Shown here piece by piece: positions 24,014 to 31,802 of a stretch of 40,621 nt of DNA. Position numbers and translations under genes: made by a program. Source of the stretch: Clostridiaceae bacterium OM02-2AC (GTDB lineage Bacteria > Bacillota_I > Bacilli_A > Erysipelotrichales > Erysipelotrichaceae); NCBI GenBank assembly GCA_003481775.1, contig QULU01000041.1, forward strand, positions 332 through 40,952. The letters are read 5' to 3'. A model generated the notes under the pieces. The model was not told where the DNA came from. It saw only the letters and a program-made list of their open reading frames with translations, and did no database searches. Every line of letters begins with the position of its first letter. Positions within the stretch are counted from its first letter, which is position 1.

Positions 24014-24047
24014 AAACAAAAAGTTTAATATTTTAAACTTTTTGTTT
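24014..24047. promoter_or_regulatory. 15-bp inverted repeat upstream of polyamine promoter
   Basis: AAACAAAAAGTTTAA and its exact complement TTAAACTTTTTGTTT, separated by TATT. The inner GTTTA/TAAAC matches the proximal operator. It could be a distal operator for the XRE-cupin regulator. Confidence 0.6.
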
Positions 24048-24520
24048 AATAGATAGCAAAAGCCAAACAGGTTTCCTTGGCAAACAGGGAAAATTCCGAC
24101 TTAATCACATATTTTCACACAATTTACATATCTTTTAACTATATCTTTTTATTATAGTAACTGTGGGCAAAGATATTCTTCGCCTAGATAGAAAATAACT
24201 CCCCTAATTATTTTCTATACATTCTATCCCCTTAATAATTTATTGTATTAAGAAAAAAGGCGTATCCCTAGCGCTTTTTTTCTTGTTTCAGTCTTTGCAT
24301 ACAGGCAGCAATGCCAGTCTTCATAGCATAAGCAATACAGCTTTCACCATGGAAAAGAAAAGCGGTGTGATACAGCAGACATAGCCTCCCCATACAAACA
24401 CATAATTTCTATGCCTATGTACAGCACACACACTGTTAATCGCTTACATCCCGCATGCATTCATTGTGCTCATGCAAATATAAACTTTTCATTAACTTGG
24501 ATTTTTCTGCGGACATGAGC
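24048..24520. other. AT-rich intergenic region
   Basis: No gene is seen. It contains a bidirectional terminator-like hairpin at 24250-24284 (AAGAAAAAAGGCG with CGCTTTTTTTCTT, one wobble pair) although no obvious gene ends at it. This suggests an unrecognised short transcript on either side, for example around 24100-24250. Confidence 0.45.
24250..24284. terminator. bidirectional terminator-like hairpin, no known gene
   Basis: A 13-bp stem with A-tract on one side and T-tract on the other, loop TATCCCTAG. It is not next to any coding gene that I can support. Confidence 0.6.
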
Positions 24521-24550
24521 TTTACAAACGCTATGCCTTCCCTCTATAAT
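24521..24550 (+). promoter_or_regulatory. promoter of candidate small RNA
   Basis: TTTACA (24521-24526), 18-bp spacer, perfect TATAAT (24545-24550). The predicted start is near 24557, about 74 nt ahead of a terminator. Confidence 0.55.
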
Positions 24551-24556
24551 GTTACT

Positions 24557-24630
24557 GTTGCCGCCCGTGAAGAAAGAAAGATACCTAGGCAGTATTTTTG
24601 CGGCATGCCACCAAAGGGTGGCTTTTTTTT
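24557..24630 (+). ncRNA. candidate small RNA of about 74 nt
   Basis: Between a consensus-like promoter and a strong terminator (GCCACC-AAA-GGGTGGC plus eight T, 24607-24630), with no open frame of note. The 5' part is closed by the helix TGCCGC/GCGGCA (24559-24564 with 24600-24605) around a purine-rich loop (GAAGAAAGAAAGA) and CCTAGG. The layout is that of a short trans-acting RNA. I do not recognise a known family. The gene after it is on the opposite strand, so it is not a leader. Confidence 0.5.
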
Positions 24631-24671
24631 ATATCAGGTAGGCAGAGAAAGCAAGATTGCCCTGCATACCT

Positions 24672-24962
24672 TCACCACTGGGGAAACTGCTGAAGCAATT
24701 CGTCCTGAAGCTGCATAAATTCCTGCTCACTCAGCAGACCGCTGCTTCTTCTTACCTCCAGAATCCGGCGCTCATACTGCATTACCTCCTCATCCAGAAG
24801 CTTCCGGTCATTGGCATATTTGCCAAACCGGCAGACCTTCGCATATTCCTGACGATGTGCCTTCCAGATTTTTGAGCGGTACATGGGATCCCCCTCCCAC
24901 AATCTGCTTTGAAATCGATACCGTTTCTTTTCCATGAAGTCCGGAAATGATAGATAAGCCAT
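24672..24962 (-). CDS. small hypothetical protein, HxlR-linked
   Basis: 96-aa soluble protein, rich in Arg, Lys, Glu and Gln, with two predicted helices. The C-terminal part (LLDEEVMQYERRILEVRRSS, GLLSEQEFMQLQDELLQQF) resembles SHOCT-type or short coiled-coil modules, but I do not assign a family. GAGGTGATT lies before the ATG at 24962, so translation is well supported. It follows the HxlR gene by 75 bp, with a terminator and an inverted repeat between them, so it probably has its own regulated promoter. Confidence 0.65.
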   Translation of the reverse strand: MAYLSFPDFMEKKRYRFQSRLWEGDPMYRSKIWKAHRQEYAKVCRFGKYANDRKLLDEEVMQYERRILEVRRSSGLLSEQEFMQLQDELLQQFPQW

Positions 24963-24988
24963 ACAATCACCTCAATGCTAGTATAGAC

Positions 24989-25019
24989 TGTATTGTTCCA
25001 CAATATATGTAACAATACA
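24989..25019. promoter_or_regulatory. 9-bp inverted repeat, candidate operator
   Basis: TGTATTGTT and AACAATACA separated by 13 bp, with a nested ATTGT-TCC-ACAAT. It lies between the HxlR-type gene and the 96-aa gene, where a local regulator would bind. Confidence 0.45.
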
Positions 25020-25051
25020 AAAAAAACCGCAGAACCTTATGTATTCTGCAG
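25020..25051 (-). terminator. terminator of hxlR-type gene
   Basis: Minus-strand stem CTGCAGAA/TTCTGCGG (25044-25051 with 25027-25034; one G-T pair), then eight T. It overlaps the last codons of the gene. Confidence 0.8.
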
Positions 25052-25447
25052 TGTTTCCACAGTCTGTGCCGGCTCGTCCTCCACCCGTTCGATATAGCCC
25101 TCCTGCATCAGAACCTCCTCCATATGATAATCCATCATAACACCGATTCCGACGTCCATCATTTTTCGCAGACACTTCAAAAGCATGGCACCGCGGTTTG
25201 TCAGCGCATATTCAATCCTGGTCGGCTTCTTATGCACATGGACGATCCGGGAAACCAGTCCCAGAGCAATCAGCTCATCCAGCTGTTCCATGATTTCTTT
25301 TTTCAGCATGGAGGGAATGGCTGCACATAGCTCCTCCAGACGCTTCTTGCGCTTTTCCATTTCCCACAGAACCAATGCCTTTTCCCGCTCCTGTGCGATA
25401 TCCACACTCAGGGTCAGCGGGTCTCTGTATGCAGTTACCTTCATCAT
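25037..25447 (-). CDS. HxlR-type winged-helix transcriptional regulator
   Basis: 136-aa DNA-binding protein. The HxlR core is recognisable although the N-terminal part is divergent: KRLEELCAAIPSMLKKEIMEQLDELIALGLVSRIVH, then PTRIEYALTNRGAMLLKCL, the typical wing and C-terminal helix. The usual CP(V/I) start motif with its redox Cys is absent. A longer frame begins at 25504 but AAGAGG sits five bases before the ATG at 25447. The C-terminal tail is acidic. Its target is probably the neighbouring 96-aa gene, judged from the inverted repeat in between. Confidence 0.8.
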   Translation of the reverse strand: MMKVTAYRDPLTLSVDIAQEREKALVLWEMEKRKKRLEELCAAIPSMLKKEIMEQLDELIALGLVSRIVHVHKKPTRIEYALTNRGAMLLKCLRKMMDVGIGVMMDYHMEEVLMQEGYIERVEDEPAQTVETLQNT

Positions 25448-25542
25448 CAACACCTCTTGCGTACATCCTATCAGAAACCTGCGGTTTGTGCAACTATGGT
25501 TCATGAAGTTGACAGTTTTTAGAAAAAACCGGTCTTACTGCA

Positions 25543-25592
25543 AAAAAAATGGAAAAAGCCGGTTAAGGGGGTCCGGCTTTTCCAAAAATTAT
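25543..25592 (-). terminator. terminator of arsR-type gene
   Basis: Minus-strand stem GGAAAAGCCGG/CCGGCTTTTTCC followed by A and eight T. It lies about 150 bases beyond the ArsR-like gene, on the same strand. Confidence 0.75.
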
Positions 25593-25745
25593 GTTATTTA
25601 AGGGGATAGAAAATTGTATGAATTATCATTAGGGAGAATGATGAGTACATACAAGCAAGGTTAACTTCCTTGCTCGTGTAATAGTATATGATATTTATTT
25701 GGATAAAAAATGTTTGAAATACGTGAAAATATGTGAAGCATTTTA

Positions 25746-26834
25746 CTAGGAATTAGACAGCAGCTTCTGCTTGGTCATCTCCAGAAATTCCTCCAGATAT
25801 TCACGGTTTAAAGAATAGTACAAACGGTTGTTTTCCTTACGGAATTTGATAAAGCCGGCATTCATCAGAGCCTGCATATGATAGCTGATCGTCGGTGTTG
25901 TCAGCTGCAGCTCCTTGGCAATCTGTGCGCCATAGGCACACTGTCGGGATACATAACACAAAATTTCAAACTTGCTTTTATCACTGAGCAGCTTCAGGCT
26001 GCTGCAGATGGTATCAACGGATACGCCGGCCTTTTTATGCTTTAAAAGCAGCAGAATATCCAGCCCCCAGATCAGCGTTCCCTGTCCGTGCTCGCGCAAG
26101 TCCTGTGTCAGAAAGGACAGGGAGCGAAAGCCGGAAAAGGCAGGCAGAACGAGTAGCTCCTCGGTATCCGAAAGAACCTCCAGCTTCATGCCGGTAAGCT
26201 CCACCAGCTCCTTCAACAGCTCCTCCTGATGCTGTATCATATCCTCAAATTCCCGGGCAGCCTGCTCATACGCCTTGCGATAGCGCTTTAAAACGGCAAG
26301 CAGCCGGATAAACAGCTCCTCCCATTTATCCAGAATCGCAGGCATATTCCTGGATTTCATCAACAGCTCCCATTTATCCTCAGCAGTAAGAGAGGTGGCA
26401 TGAAGATCTTGCAGAAGCTGCGTGCTGTCTGCTGTTCGATAGTCCTTATCCTCATCAAAATTGCTGACGTAGGCACGAAGCAGGCAGTCACTGTCCTCAC
26501 TGCAAACCTTGCGCAGCTGCTGCAGCTGTTTTCGCCAGTCCGTTTCCTTCATATCAAGATAGCTGATCAGAAAGCTGCGAAAGGGAGTGATTTTTCCGGA
26601 GGTTTTGTCCTGAAACAGAATTTGCATATCCGTATAGTCCTTCTTGAAGATAGGATCCATCTCCTCACGAAGCTTGACCATAACATCGATGTGCGACTGG
26701 ATACGCGCTTCCTCTTCAGCACTCAGATGCTCGCCCCGCAGCGTTTCCTCATAGCGTTCCTCTCTTTGGCAGTCCTCCAGCAGCCCACAGCATTCCAGCA
26801 TGGGCTGAAACCAGTTTTTAAACAGGATTTTCAC
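25746..26834 (-). CDS. large ArsR-type HTH regulator with long N-terminal domain
   Basis: 362-aa protein. The last 90 residues are an ArsR-type winged helix: SSLKLLSDKSKFEILCYVSR, AYGAQIAKELQLTTPTISYHMQALMNAGFI. The first 270 residues are helical and charged, with no family I can name; ArsR proteins are usually about 100 aa, so this N-terminal part may sense a ligand. No clear Cys metal site is seen near the helix-turn-helix. Start: GTG at 26834 has AAAGGAG nine bases upstream, while TTG at 26843 touches that site. It follows the MFS gene by 19 bp in the same operon and probably regulates it. Confidence 0.8.
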   Translation of the reverse strand: MKILFKNWFQPMLECCGLLEDCQREERYEETLRGEHLSAEEEARIQSHIDVMVKLREEMDPIFKKDYTDMQILFQDKTSGKITPFRSFLISYLDMKETDWRKQLQQLRKVCSEDSDCLLRAYVSNFDEDKDYRTADSTQLLQDLHATSLTAEDKWELLMKSRNMPAILDKWEELFIRLLAVLKRYRKAYEQAAREFEDMIQHQEELLKELVELTGMKLEVLSDTEELLVLPAFSGFRSLSFLTQDLREHGQGTLIWGLDILLLLKHKKAGVSVDTICSSLKLLSDKSKFEILCYVSRQCAYGAQIAKELQLTTPTISYHMQALMNAGFIKFRKENNRLYYSLNREYLEEFLEMTKQKLLSNS

Positions 26835-26853
26835 ATGCGACAACTCCTTTGTA

Positions 26854-28086
26854 TTACAGCTGTCTCAGCTGTTTCAGGAATATCATACCAGCAAATACAA
26901 GGAAAGTAAACAAAGCGAAGGATGCGAAGATGACAGGAAGCGATACATACAGGCAGATGGCGCTCATCGCAAAGGAGGTGAGCGGCATGGCAATGGTAGC
27001 TGCAGCATTGAAGATGGCACTGACTCTGGCAAGATAGCACTGCTCCACATGCTTCATCAGTGAAATACTGATGATACTGATCAAAATGGCGATACAGCAG
27101 CCAAAGAGAAAGGCCGCTACCGCCATGGCTGCATAAATGGCAGAGGGCTTTTGCAGATGCACGATCTGAGTCAGAGCCAGATAATAAAAGCCGGTGGAAA
27201 CACCTCCGATCAACAGCAGGGGACGGTTGTGTATATGCTTATGCAGATACGGATACACAAAGGAGCCAATACCCATACCGATGGAAAGTGCCAGTGAGGA
27301 GACTGACAGCAGATCTGCCCCCTGATGCAAAATTCCGCTGATATAGGGTGCCTGAAAGGAATTGTACGGCACAAGCAGCATATTCATCAGCATAGCGCAG
27401 GCACAAATCACGATCAATAACGGCATTCCCTTCACATAACGAAAGCCCTCCTTCAACAGGTGTATGCTCTTGCGGACATCCACCGTCCCCTTCTCCGCTT
27501 GTTCTGAGCTATGGATAAAGCATATGATTATCGCGGATATGAAAAAGGATGCAACATCAAACAGAATTGCGCCGGAAAGACCAAGAGCGGCAATCAGAAT
27601 ACCACCCATACCGGTGCCAATCAGCTCACAGATACGAGAGGAGGATTGAGAAAAGGAAAGGCCGAAATCAAAGCATTCCCGATTGAGAATCAATGGGGTA
27701 AAGGCGGTAGATGCCGGATTGCGAAAGGACTCCAGCGAGTTGTTCAAAAACGTAATCAGCAGCAGCATCCATGGCTGCAGTGCTGACAGCATATACAGAA
27801 CAGCTATGCTTGCCGTAAGAATTCCACGCAAAACATCACAGACAATCATGATGTTCTTTTTCTCCATACGCTCTACGATTGCTCCTGCAAAGGGCTGAAC
27901 GAGCACATTCGGTATCATATTCACTCCCAGCATAATCGCAGACCAGCTGGCAGATCCCGTCAGCTCAAATACGAGCCACGTAAATGCGATCATATCAATG
28001 GAATCTCCAAAACGGTTGATAAAATTCGCCCCTGTCATTTTCATGAATTCCCTCTGCTTAAAAATCTGTCGATATCCCTGTTCCAT
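26854..28086 (-). CDS. MFS transporter, probable drug or metabolite exporter
   Basis: 410-aa major facilitator protein with twelve hydrophobic segments. FINRFGDSIDMIAFTWLVFELTGSAS at the N-terminus and GAIVERMEKKNIMIVCDVLRG (the loop 2-3 motif A region) match the EntS/MefA-type exporters. Substrate is unknown. AAAGGAG lies about 11 bases before the ATG at 28086. The promoter upstream is strong and embedded in TAGATA repeats. The ArsR-like regulator gene follows, which suggests inducible export. Confidence 0.88.
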   Translation of the reverse strand: MEQGYRQIFKQREFMKMTGANFINRFGDSIDMIAFTWLVFELTGSASWSAIMLGVNMIPNVLVQPFAGAIVERMEKKNIMIVCDVLRGILTASIAVLYMLSALQPWMLLLITFLNNSLESFRNPASTAFTPLILNRECFDFGLSFSQSSSRICELIGTGMGGILIAALGLSGAILFDVASFFISAIIICFIHSSEQAEKGTVDVRKSIHLLKEGFRYVKGMPLLIVICACAMLMNMLLVPYNSFQAPYISGILHQGADLLSVSSLALSIGMGIGSFVYPYLHKHIHNRPLLLIGGVSTGFYYLALTQIVHLQKPSAIYAAMAVAAFLFGCCIAILISIISISLMKHVEQCYLARVSAIFNAAATIAMPLTSFAMSAICLYVSLPVIFASFALFTFLVFAGMIFLKQLRQL

Positions 28087-28116
28087 ATATATCTATCTCC
28101 TTTATTAGATAATCAT

Positions 28117-28145
28117 ATAATACAATGGAAATAGATAATTGTCAA
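28117..28145 (-). promoter_or_regulatory. promoter of MFS-arsR operon
   Basis: Minus-strand TTGACA (28145-28140), 17-bp spacer, TATTAT (28122-28117). TAGATA/TATCTA words recur around it (28105-28165) and may be binding sites for the ArsR-like regulator. Confidence 0.7.
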
Positions 28146-28295
28146 TCATATAGTTAGACATATATCTAATATAATAAACTTCAATTGTAACATCCTTGTC
28201 CCTTGTTCGCTTCTTCCAGCATGCGATCAGCCCCTGACCATGCTTTCTATGATGCTTCTGTTCCTGTTCTTCACACTACGCTTTACAAATCCATT

Positions 28296-28322
28296 AAAAA
28301 AGGACCTGAAGAACAGATCCTT
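28296..28322 (-). terminator. terminator of esterase gene
   Basis: Minus-strand stem AAGGATCTG/CAGGTCCTT (one mismatch or wobble) followed by T. It overlaps the esterase stop codon. Confidence 0.7.
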
Positions 28323-29076
28323 ATACCATAAATTGTAAGAAGTAATCAATTTGTTTTTTCCACCAGTACCAGTCATGGGAGACATCATATCCCCAGAAAT
28401 CAATCCAGACATCAATATGCTTGTCGGCGAATATTGCCTCCATCTGATGCATACTGTCCTCCATCTCCTGTTCCCAGGCTCCCTGCCCGCAACATAAAAC
28501 GATTTCCGAATTGCGATACAGCTGCATATACGGATGATCCTCCGGCGTATTCGGCAGATAATCACTTGGTGAATTGCGATAGGTCAGCTCGTCATGATAA
28601 TCATGGAAGAAATAATCGGCATGATACAGACCGCTCATTGCCAGCACCCGATGAAAGAGATCCGGTCTGCGAAGGTAGATATTCAATGCATGAAAGGCGC
28701 CCAGACTGCAGCCGCAGGTCATCATATCTTGCGGCTCCCTTACACCGTTGGCATAGCTGCTGATTTCCTGTATGCGCGGTACCAGCTCATCAATAATGTA
28801 ATGATAATAGCGTTCATGCTGTTCAATGCGTTCTCTAGGATTGCCATCCTCGTTGCTCCACGTTTCATCATCAATGCTGTCACAGCAGAAAAACTGAATT
28901 CTGCCGGCATCCACATATTCATGCGCAGCATCGATCATTCCGAAGTTTTCAAAATCATAAAACCGACCGTTCTGTGCAGGGAACACCAGACAGGGAATCC
29001 CCGCATGTCCATACACCTTAAATTCCATATCCCGATTCAGTTCATGACTCAATTCCTTATAATACTCCACTTTCAT
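28321..29076 (-). CDS. putative esterase, alpha/beta hydrolase (esterase D-like)
   Basis: 251-aa cytoplasmic protein of the putative esterase family (PF00756 type). Nucleophile elbow GCSLGAFHAL (Ser about residue 122 region), catalytic-His candidate in GYDVSHDWYWWKKQI near the C-terminus, and N-terminal strand HAGIPCLVFPAQNGRFYDFENFG. The GxSxG motif reads G-C-S-L-G, an allowed variant. No signal peptide. AAGGAGGG precedes the ATG at 29076. Natural substrate unknown; relatives act on S-formylglutathione or on acylated sugars. Confidence 0.82.
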   Translation of the reverse strand: MKVEYYKELSHELNRDMEFKVYGHAGIPCLVFPAQNGRFYDFENFGMIDAAHEYVDAGRIQFFCCDSIDDETWSNEDGNPRERIEQHERYYHYIIDELVPRIQEISSYANGVREPQDMMTCGCSLGAFHALNIYLRRPDLFHRVLAMSGLYHADYFFHDYHDELTYRNSPSDYLPNTPEDHPYMQLYRNSEIVLCCGQGAWEQEMEDSMHQMEAIFADKHIDVWIDFWGYDVSHDWYWWKKQIDYFLQFMV

Positions 29077-29111
29077 AAAGATACCCTCCTTGTTCTTGCA
29101 CTATTATCATT

Positions 29112-29999
29112 TCATGTATTCAAACCACGCACACCTTCCATCTCCTCACACATGCAATCTGCCCACAGCTGATAGATGTCCGGCTGTTCCTTCAGCAACA
29201 CACACCGATCCGCTCCGATGTGTATGTCCAAAAGCTCCCAATGTCCCTGCCGCTTCCATATCAGCATATGCAGAAAGCCGCAGCTCCACGCCTGTTTGCA
29301 CAACTTCCTGCAAGCCTCTTCAGCAAACGCTGACAGCTCCTCCCTCTCCTCTTTTTTCATCTGCCGCTGTTGTCTTGCATAAAGATATCCTTCCGCAGTT
29401 GATTGGGGAACGCCTCGATGATCCACTAAAGCCTCCCATATATAAAGACTTCCTTCCAGTTTTGGCACCAGCAGCTGTTGACGTTCAGGCTTCCATGCTT
29501 TTACCAGCTCCTCCACATCATCGCTCGCAAACAGCTGTTCCATCTGGACATCGTATAGCGAGCAAAGCCAATTTCCATGTAGCTGCTGTAAAGTCAGCGC
29601 GCGTCTTGCCGGAGTGATTGCAACATTACATGACTTGATCCACGCACGCCGTGTCCCGCTGTCCAGAAATTGCTGAACCTCGGAAAGCATACAGCCGCTT
29701 TCCACATGAAAATCCGTCCGCAGGCGTGCATCGAAAAACAATCTGCTTTCCTGAAAGGATTCCATACCGTTTATCCGCCCATAGCGATATGTGAAAAACG
29801 CCGCTGCACGCAATACTGCATCATATGATTGATATTGTTGTATTTGTATGTAGTCCTGCAAAGCATGCCTGACCTCGATCCGCAATTCCTCATACGGTTC
29901 ATAACCGATTCCCAGGGTGTTGATACCGTTTAGCTTTAGCCGGTCACAAAAGTTCCAGTTGGTTGCAGGAAATTGCGGGGATAGGATAAGAAAATTCAT
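29112..29999 (-). CDS. degenerate ATP-grasp-like protein
   Basis: 295-aa protein. The N-terminal third (MNFLILSPQFPATNWNFCDR, LGIGYEPYEELRIEVRHAL, AFFTYRYGRINGMES, ARLRTDF) resembles a family of ATP-grasp carboxylate ligases found in many gut Firmicutes. The rest follows the family outline to QLWADCM, but the nucleotide and metal residues do not survive: the E-x-N metal motif near the C-terminus appears as LLDIHIG, and no glycine-rich loop is visible. It is probably catalytically dead or changed in function. The frame extends upstream to 30263, but the family start is the ATG at 29999. Ribosome binding site is weak. Confidence 0.6.
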   Translation of the reverse strand: MNFLILSPQFPATNWNFCDRLKLNGINTLGIGYEPYEELRIEVRHALQDYIQIQQYQSYDAVLRAAAFFTYRYGRINGMESFQESRLFFDARLRTDFHVESGCMLSEVQQFLDSGTRRAWIKSCNVAITPARRALTLQQLHGNWLCSLYDVQMEQLFASDDVEELVKAWKPERQQLLVPKLEGSLYIWEALVDHRGVPQSTAEGYLYARQQRQMKKEEREELSAFAEEACRKLCKQAWSCGFLHMLIWKRQGHWELLDIHIGADRCVLLKEQPDIYQLWADCMCEEMEGVRGLNT

Positions 30000-30361
30000 A
30001 CATTCCCAGCTTTCTCTTTTGTTTATTATACCATACAAAAAGCGATTTTGAAAGGCATGTGTTTTTTTCTTTCTGAAACAGAATGAAAAGAAGGTCAGCA
30101 ATCTCTGCTCTTCTTTTAGTTGGTCTTTGTGGGGGTGCTGCGGTGGACATACCGTAATACTGGCAGCATGTCCACCGCATACGCAATGGCTCCCATAGGT
30201 ACAGGTTCCTGTACAAAGCAATCCAACTACCGGTGCTTTGCTGGAAAGAAGCGCAGTCCACATGACACCATCGCCCTGCTTTTATTGAGGTAGACCGTTA
30301 TCTAGAAAGTCCTGGCACACCTCCACTCTTTCCTGCCTGTACGCACACATTGCAGCAGGCT
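30000..30361. other. intergenic region with 12-bp perfect inverted repeat
   Basis: No supported gene. It contains TGCGGTGGACAT/ATGTCCACCGCA (30139-30150 with 30168-30179) around a 17-nt loop, and GTACAG/CTGTAC around 30197-30212. Neither has a T-tract, so they are not simple terminators. A structured leader of the gene at 29112, or a regulatory RNA, is possible. Confidence 0.5.
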
Positions 30362-31675
30362 TCAGGAATGGCGGACGTGCTTGCTGTAGGTATACAGATC
30401 CGACACGGTCACCAGCTGATACCCCTGCTCCTGCAGTCTTGGCACCAGCTCCTGCACAGCAGAGGCTGTAGAGGCATATAAGTCATGCATCAGGATGATG
30501 TCACCGTTCTGAACCTGCTTCAAAACGCGTTCCACAACAACCCTTGCATCCCGATCATGCCAGTCGCGCGTATCCAGCGACCAGGTGACGATACGTTTTC
30601 CCTTTGCGCATTCCAGAACCGTTTTATTCTTACTGCCGTAGGGAGGGCGTATGACATCCGGATAGCGATGCGTAATATCATAGATTGATTCCTGTGTTGC
30701 TATGATTTCCTCCTCAACGTTCTCCTTTGACAATGTCGTCAGCTGTTTATGGGAATACGTATGATTACCGATTTCATTTCCCTCCAGCACCATCCGCTGC
30801 AAAATATCCGGGAAATTATCCGCATTGCTGCCCAGTACAAAGAAGGTCGCATTAGCCCCATACTCTTTCAAAGCATCCAGAATTGCAGGCGTATAGCGCT
30901 TGCTGGGACCATCGTCAAAGGTTAGCGCAACCATCGGCTTATCCGGATCAATCTGCTTAATCGGCTCATTCAGAATATCCTCATAGGGTACAATCGTCTG
31001 CTGTGCCTCATTCTTCAAATCCACGGCATCCTGAAGGCTGTCATAGCTGCATTCAAAGGTAGCGGCTTCATCGAACAATGTTTTCTGCGGAAAGTAGAAC
31101 ACCATGCGATCCTTTTTCAACACAAAACGATCAAAATTTTCCTCCACTGCGGATATATGGGAACGGAAACGGTCATTATCACATTCATCGGGAAAGCGTT
31201 TTTGAAAGTAATCGAATGCTTTTGCGGAAAGCTCCTGTATGTGCTCCGCACGAAAAATGTCGTATAGATGTATAAAATCCTGTTTTCTGGTATCATATAC
31301 GATGGTTTCCACAAATTCCTGCTTCTGGTAGATACACTGATAGATGGCAAGCTTCACCGAAACATAACGCTCATCCTTGTAGAAGGACTGCCAGGTTATA
31401 TTAAACTCTGCCTTGCGCTTCTCTTTATATGGCTTTACGGCCTGTAGAAAATGCTTTTGATAGGTATCCACCGTATCCTTGATTTTCTTATCCAGCTTTG
31501 CGATATCGGTTTTTGGATACATGATGCTTTCCAGATAGGTATCCTTATATTGAATATCCTGTACGGTCGTTCCAATCTCCTGATTCGGATTCTTATTCTC
31601 ATCCAGCTCTTCGCTTCTACAGCCGCACAGCAGCAGCAGACACAGGAAAGGGCATACAATACGTCTTACATTCAT
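30362..31675 (-). CDS. polysaccharide deacetylase lipoprotein (PgdA-like)
   Basis: 437-aa exported enzyme likely to remove acetyl groups from wall glycans, which in relatives gives lysozyme resistance. Lipoprotein signal: MNVRRIVCPFLCLLLLCGC with lipobox Cys at 19. Residues about 40-240 form a DUF3298/PdaC-like N-terminal domain (FHLYD-like FIHLYDIF, FYFPQ). The NodB domain has all motifs: TFDDGPS, NHTYSH, RPPYGSK, WSLDTRDW and LMHD, so it should be active. AGGTGATAATTC precedes the ATG at 31675. Divergent from typA, and distinct from the PdaA-like enzyme at 3859. Confidence 0.9.
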   Translation of the reverse strand: MNVRRIVCPFLCLLLLCGCRSEELDENKNPNQEIGTTVQDIQYKDTYLESIMYPKTDIAKLDKKIKDTVDTYQKHFLQAVKPYKEKRKAEFNITWQSFYKDERYVSVKLAIYQCIYQKQEFVETIVYDTRKQDFIHLYDIFRAEHIQELSAKAFDYFQKRFPDECDNDRFRSHISAVEENFDRFVLKKDRMVFYFPQKTLFDEAATFECSYDSLQDAVDLKNEAQQTIVPYEDILNEPIKQIDPDKPMVALTFDDGPSKRYTPAILDALKEYGANATFFVLGSNADNFPDILQRMVLEGNEIGNHTYSHKQLTTLSKENVEEEIIATQESIYDITHRYPDVIRPPYGSKNKTVLECAKGKRIVTWSLDTRDWHDRDARVVVERVLKQVQNGDIILMHDLYASTASAVQELVPRLQEQGYQLVTVSDLYTYSKHVRHS

Positions 31676-31802
31676 GAATTATCACCTGCTCCTTCAAGTA
31701 TATGGAAAAACAGGAGAAAATAATGCATTATTCTGCGAAAAAAATTGTAATTCCCGCGATTTCGTATTATCATTATAGTTGGTCTAAAAGGTGGAATTGA
31801 AT

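Noticed and set aside
24455..24718. 87-codon + strand frame
   Set aside because: It runs across a promoter and terminator of a better-supported small RNA and has no ribosome binding site.
3412..28495. Other CTGCCCGC words (for example near 3416, 10554, 11506 and 28486) as further double-hairpin elements
   Set aside because: They lie in intact genes in the proper frame and lack the second stem and the AG loop.
30000..30263. 88-residue N-terminal extension of the ATP-grasp-like protein, Cys-rich and peptide-like
   Set aside because: The family starts at the ATG at 29999, the extension shows no signal or family motif, and the 12-bp inverted repeat lies inside it. A ribosomal peptide precursor was considered but no modification enzyme is nearby.
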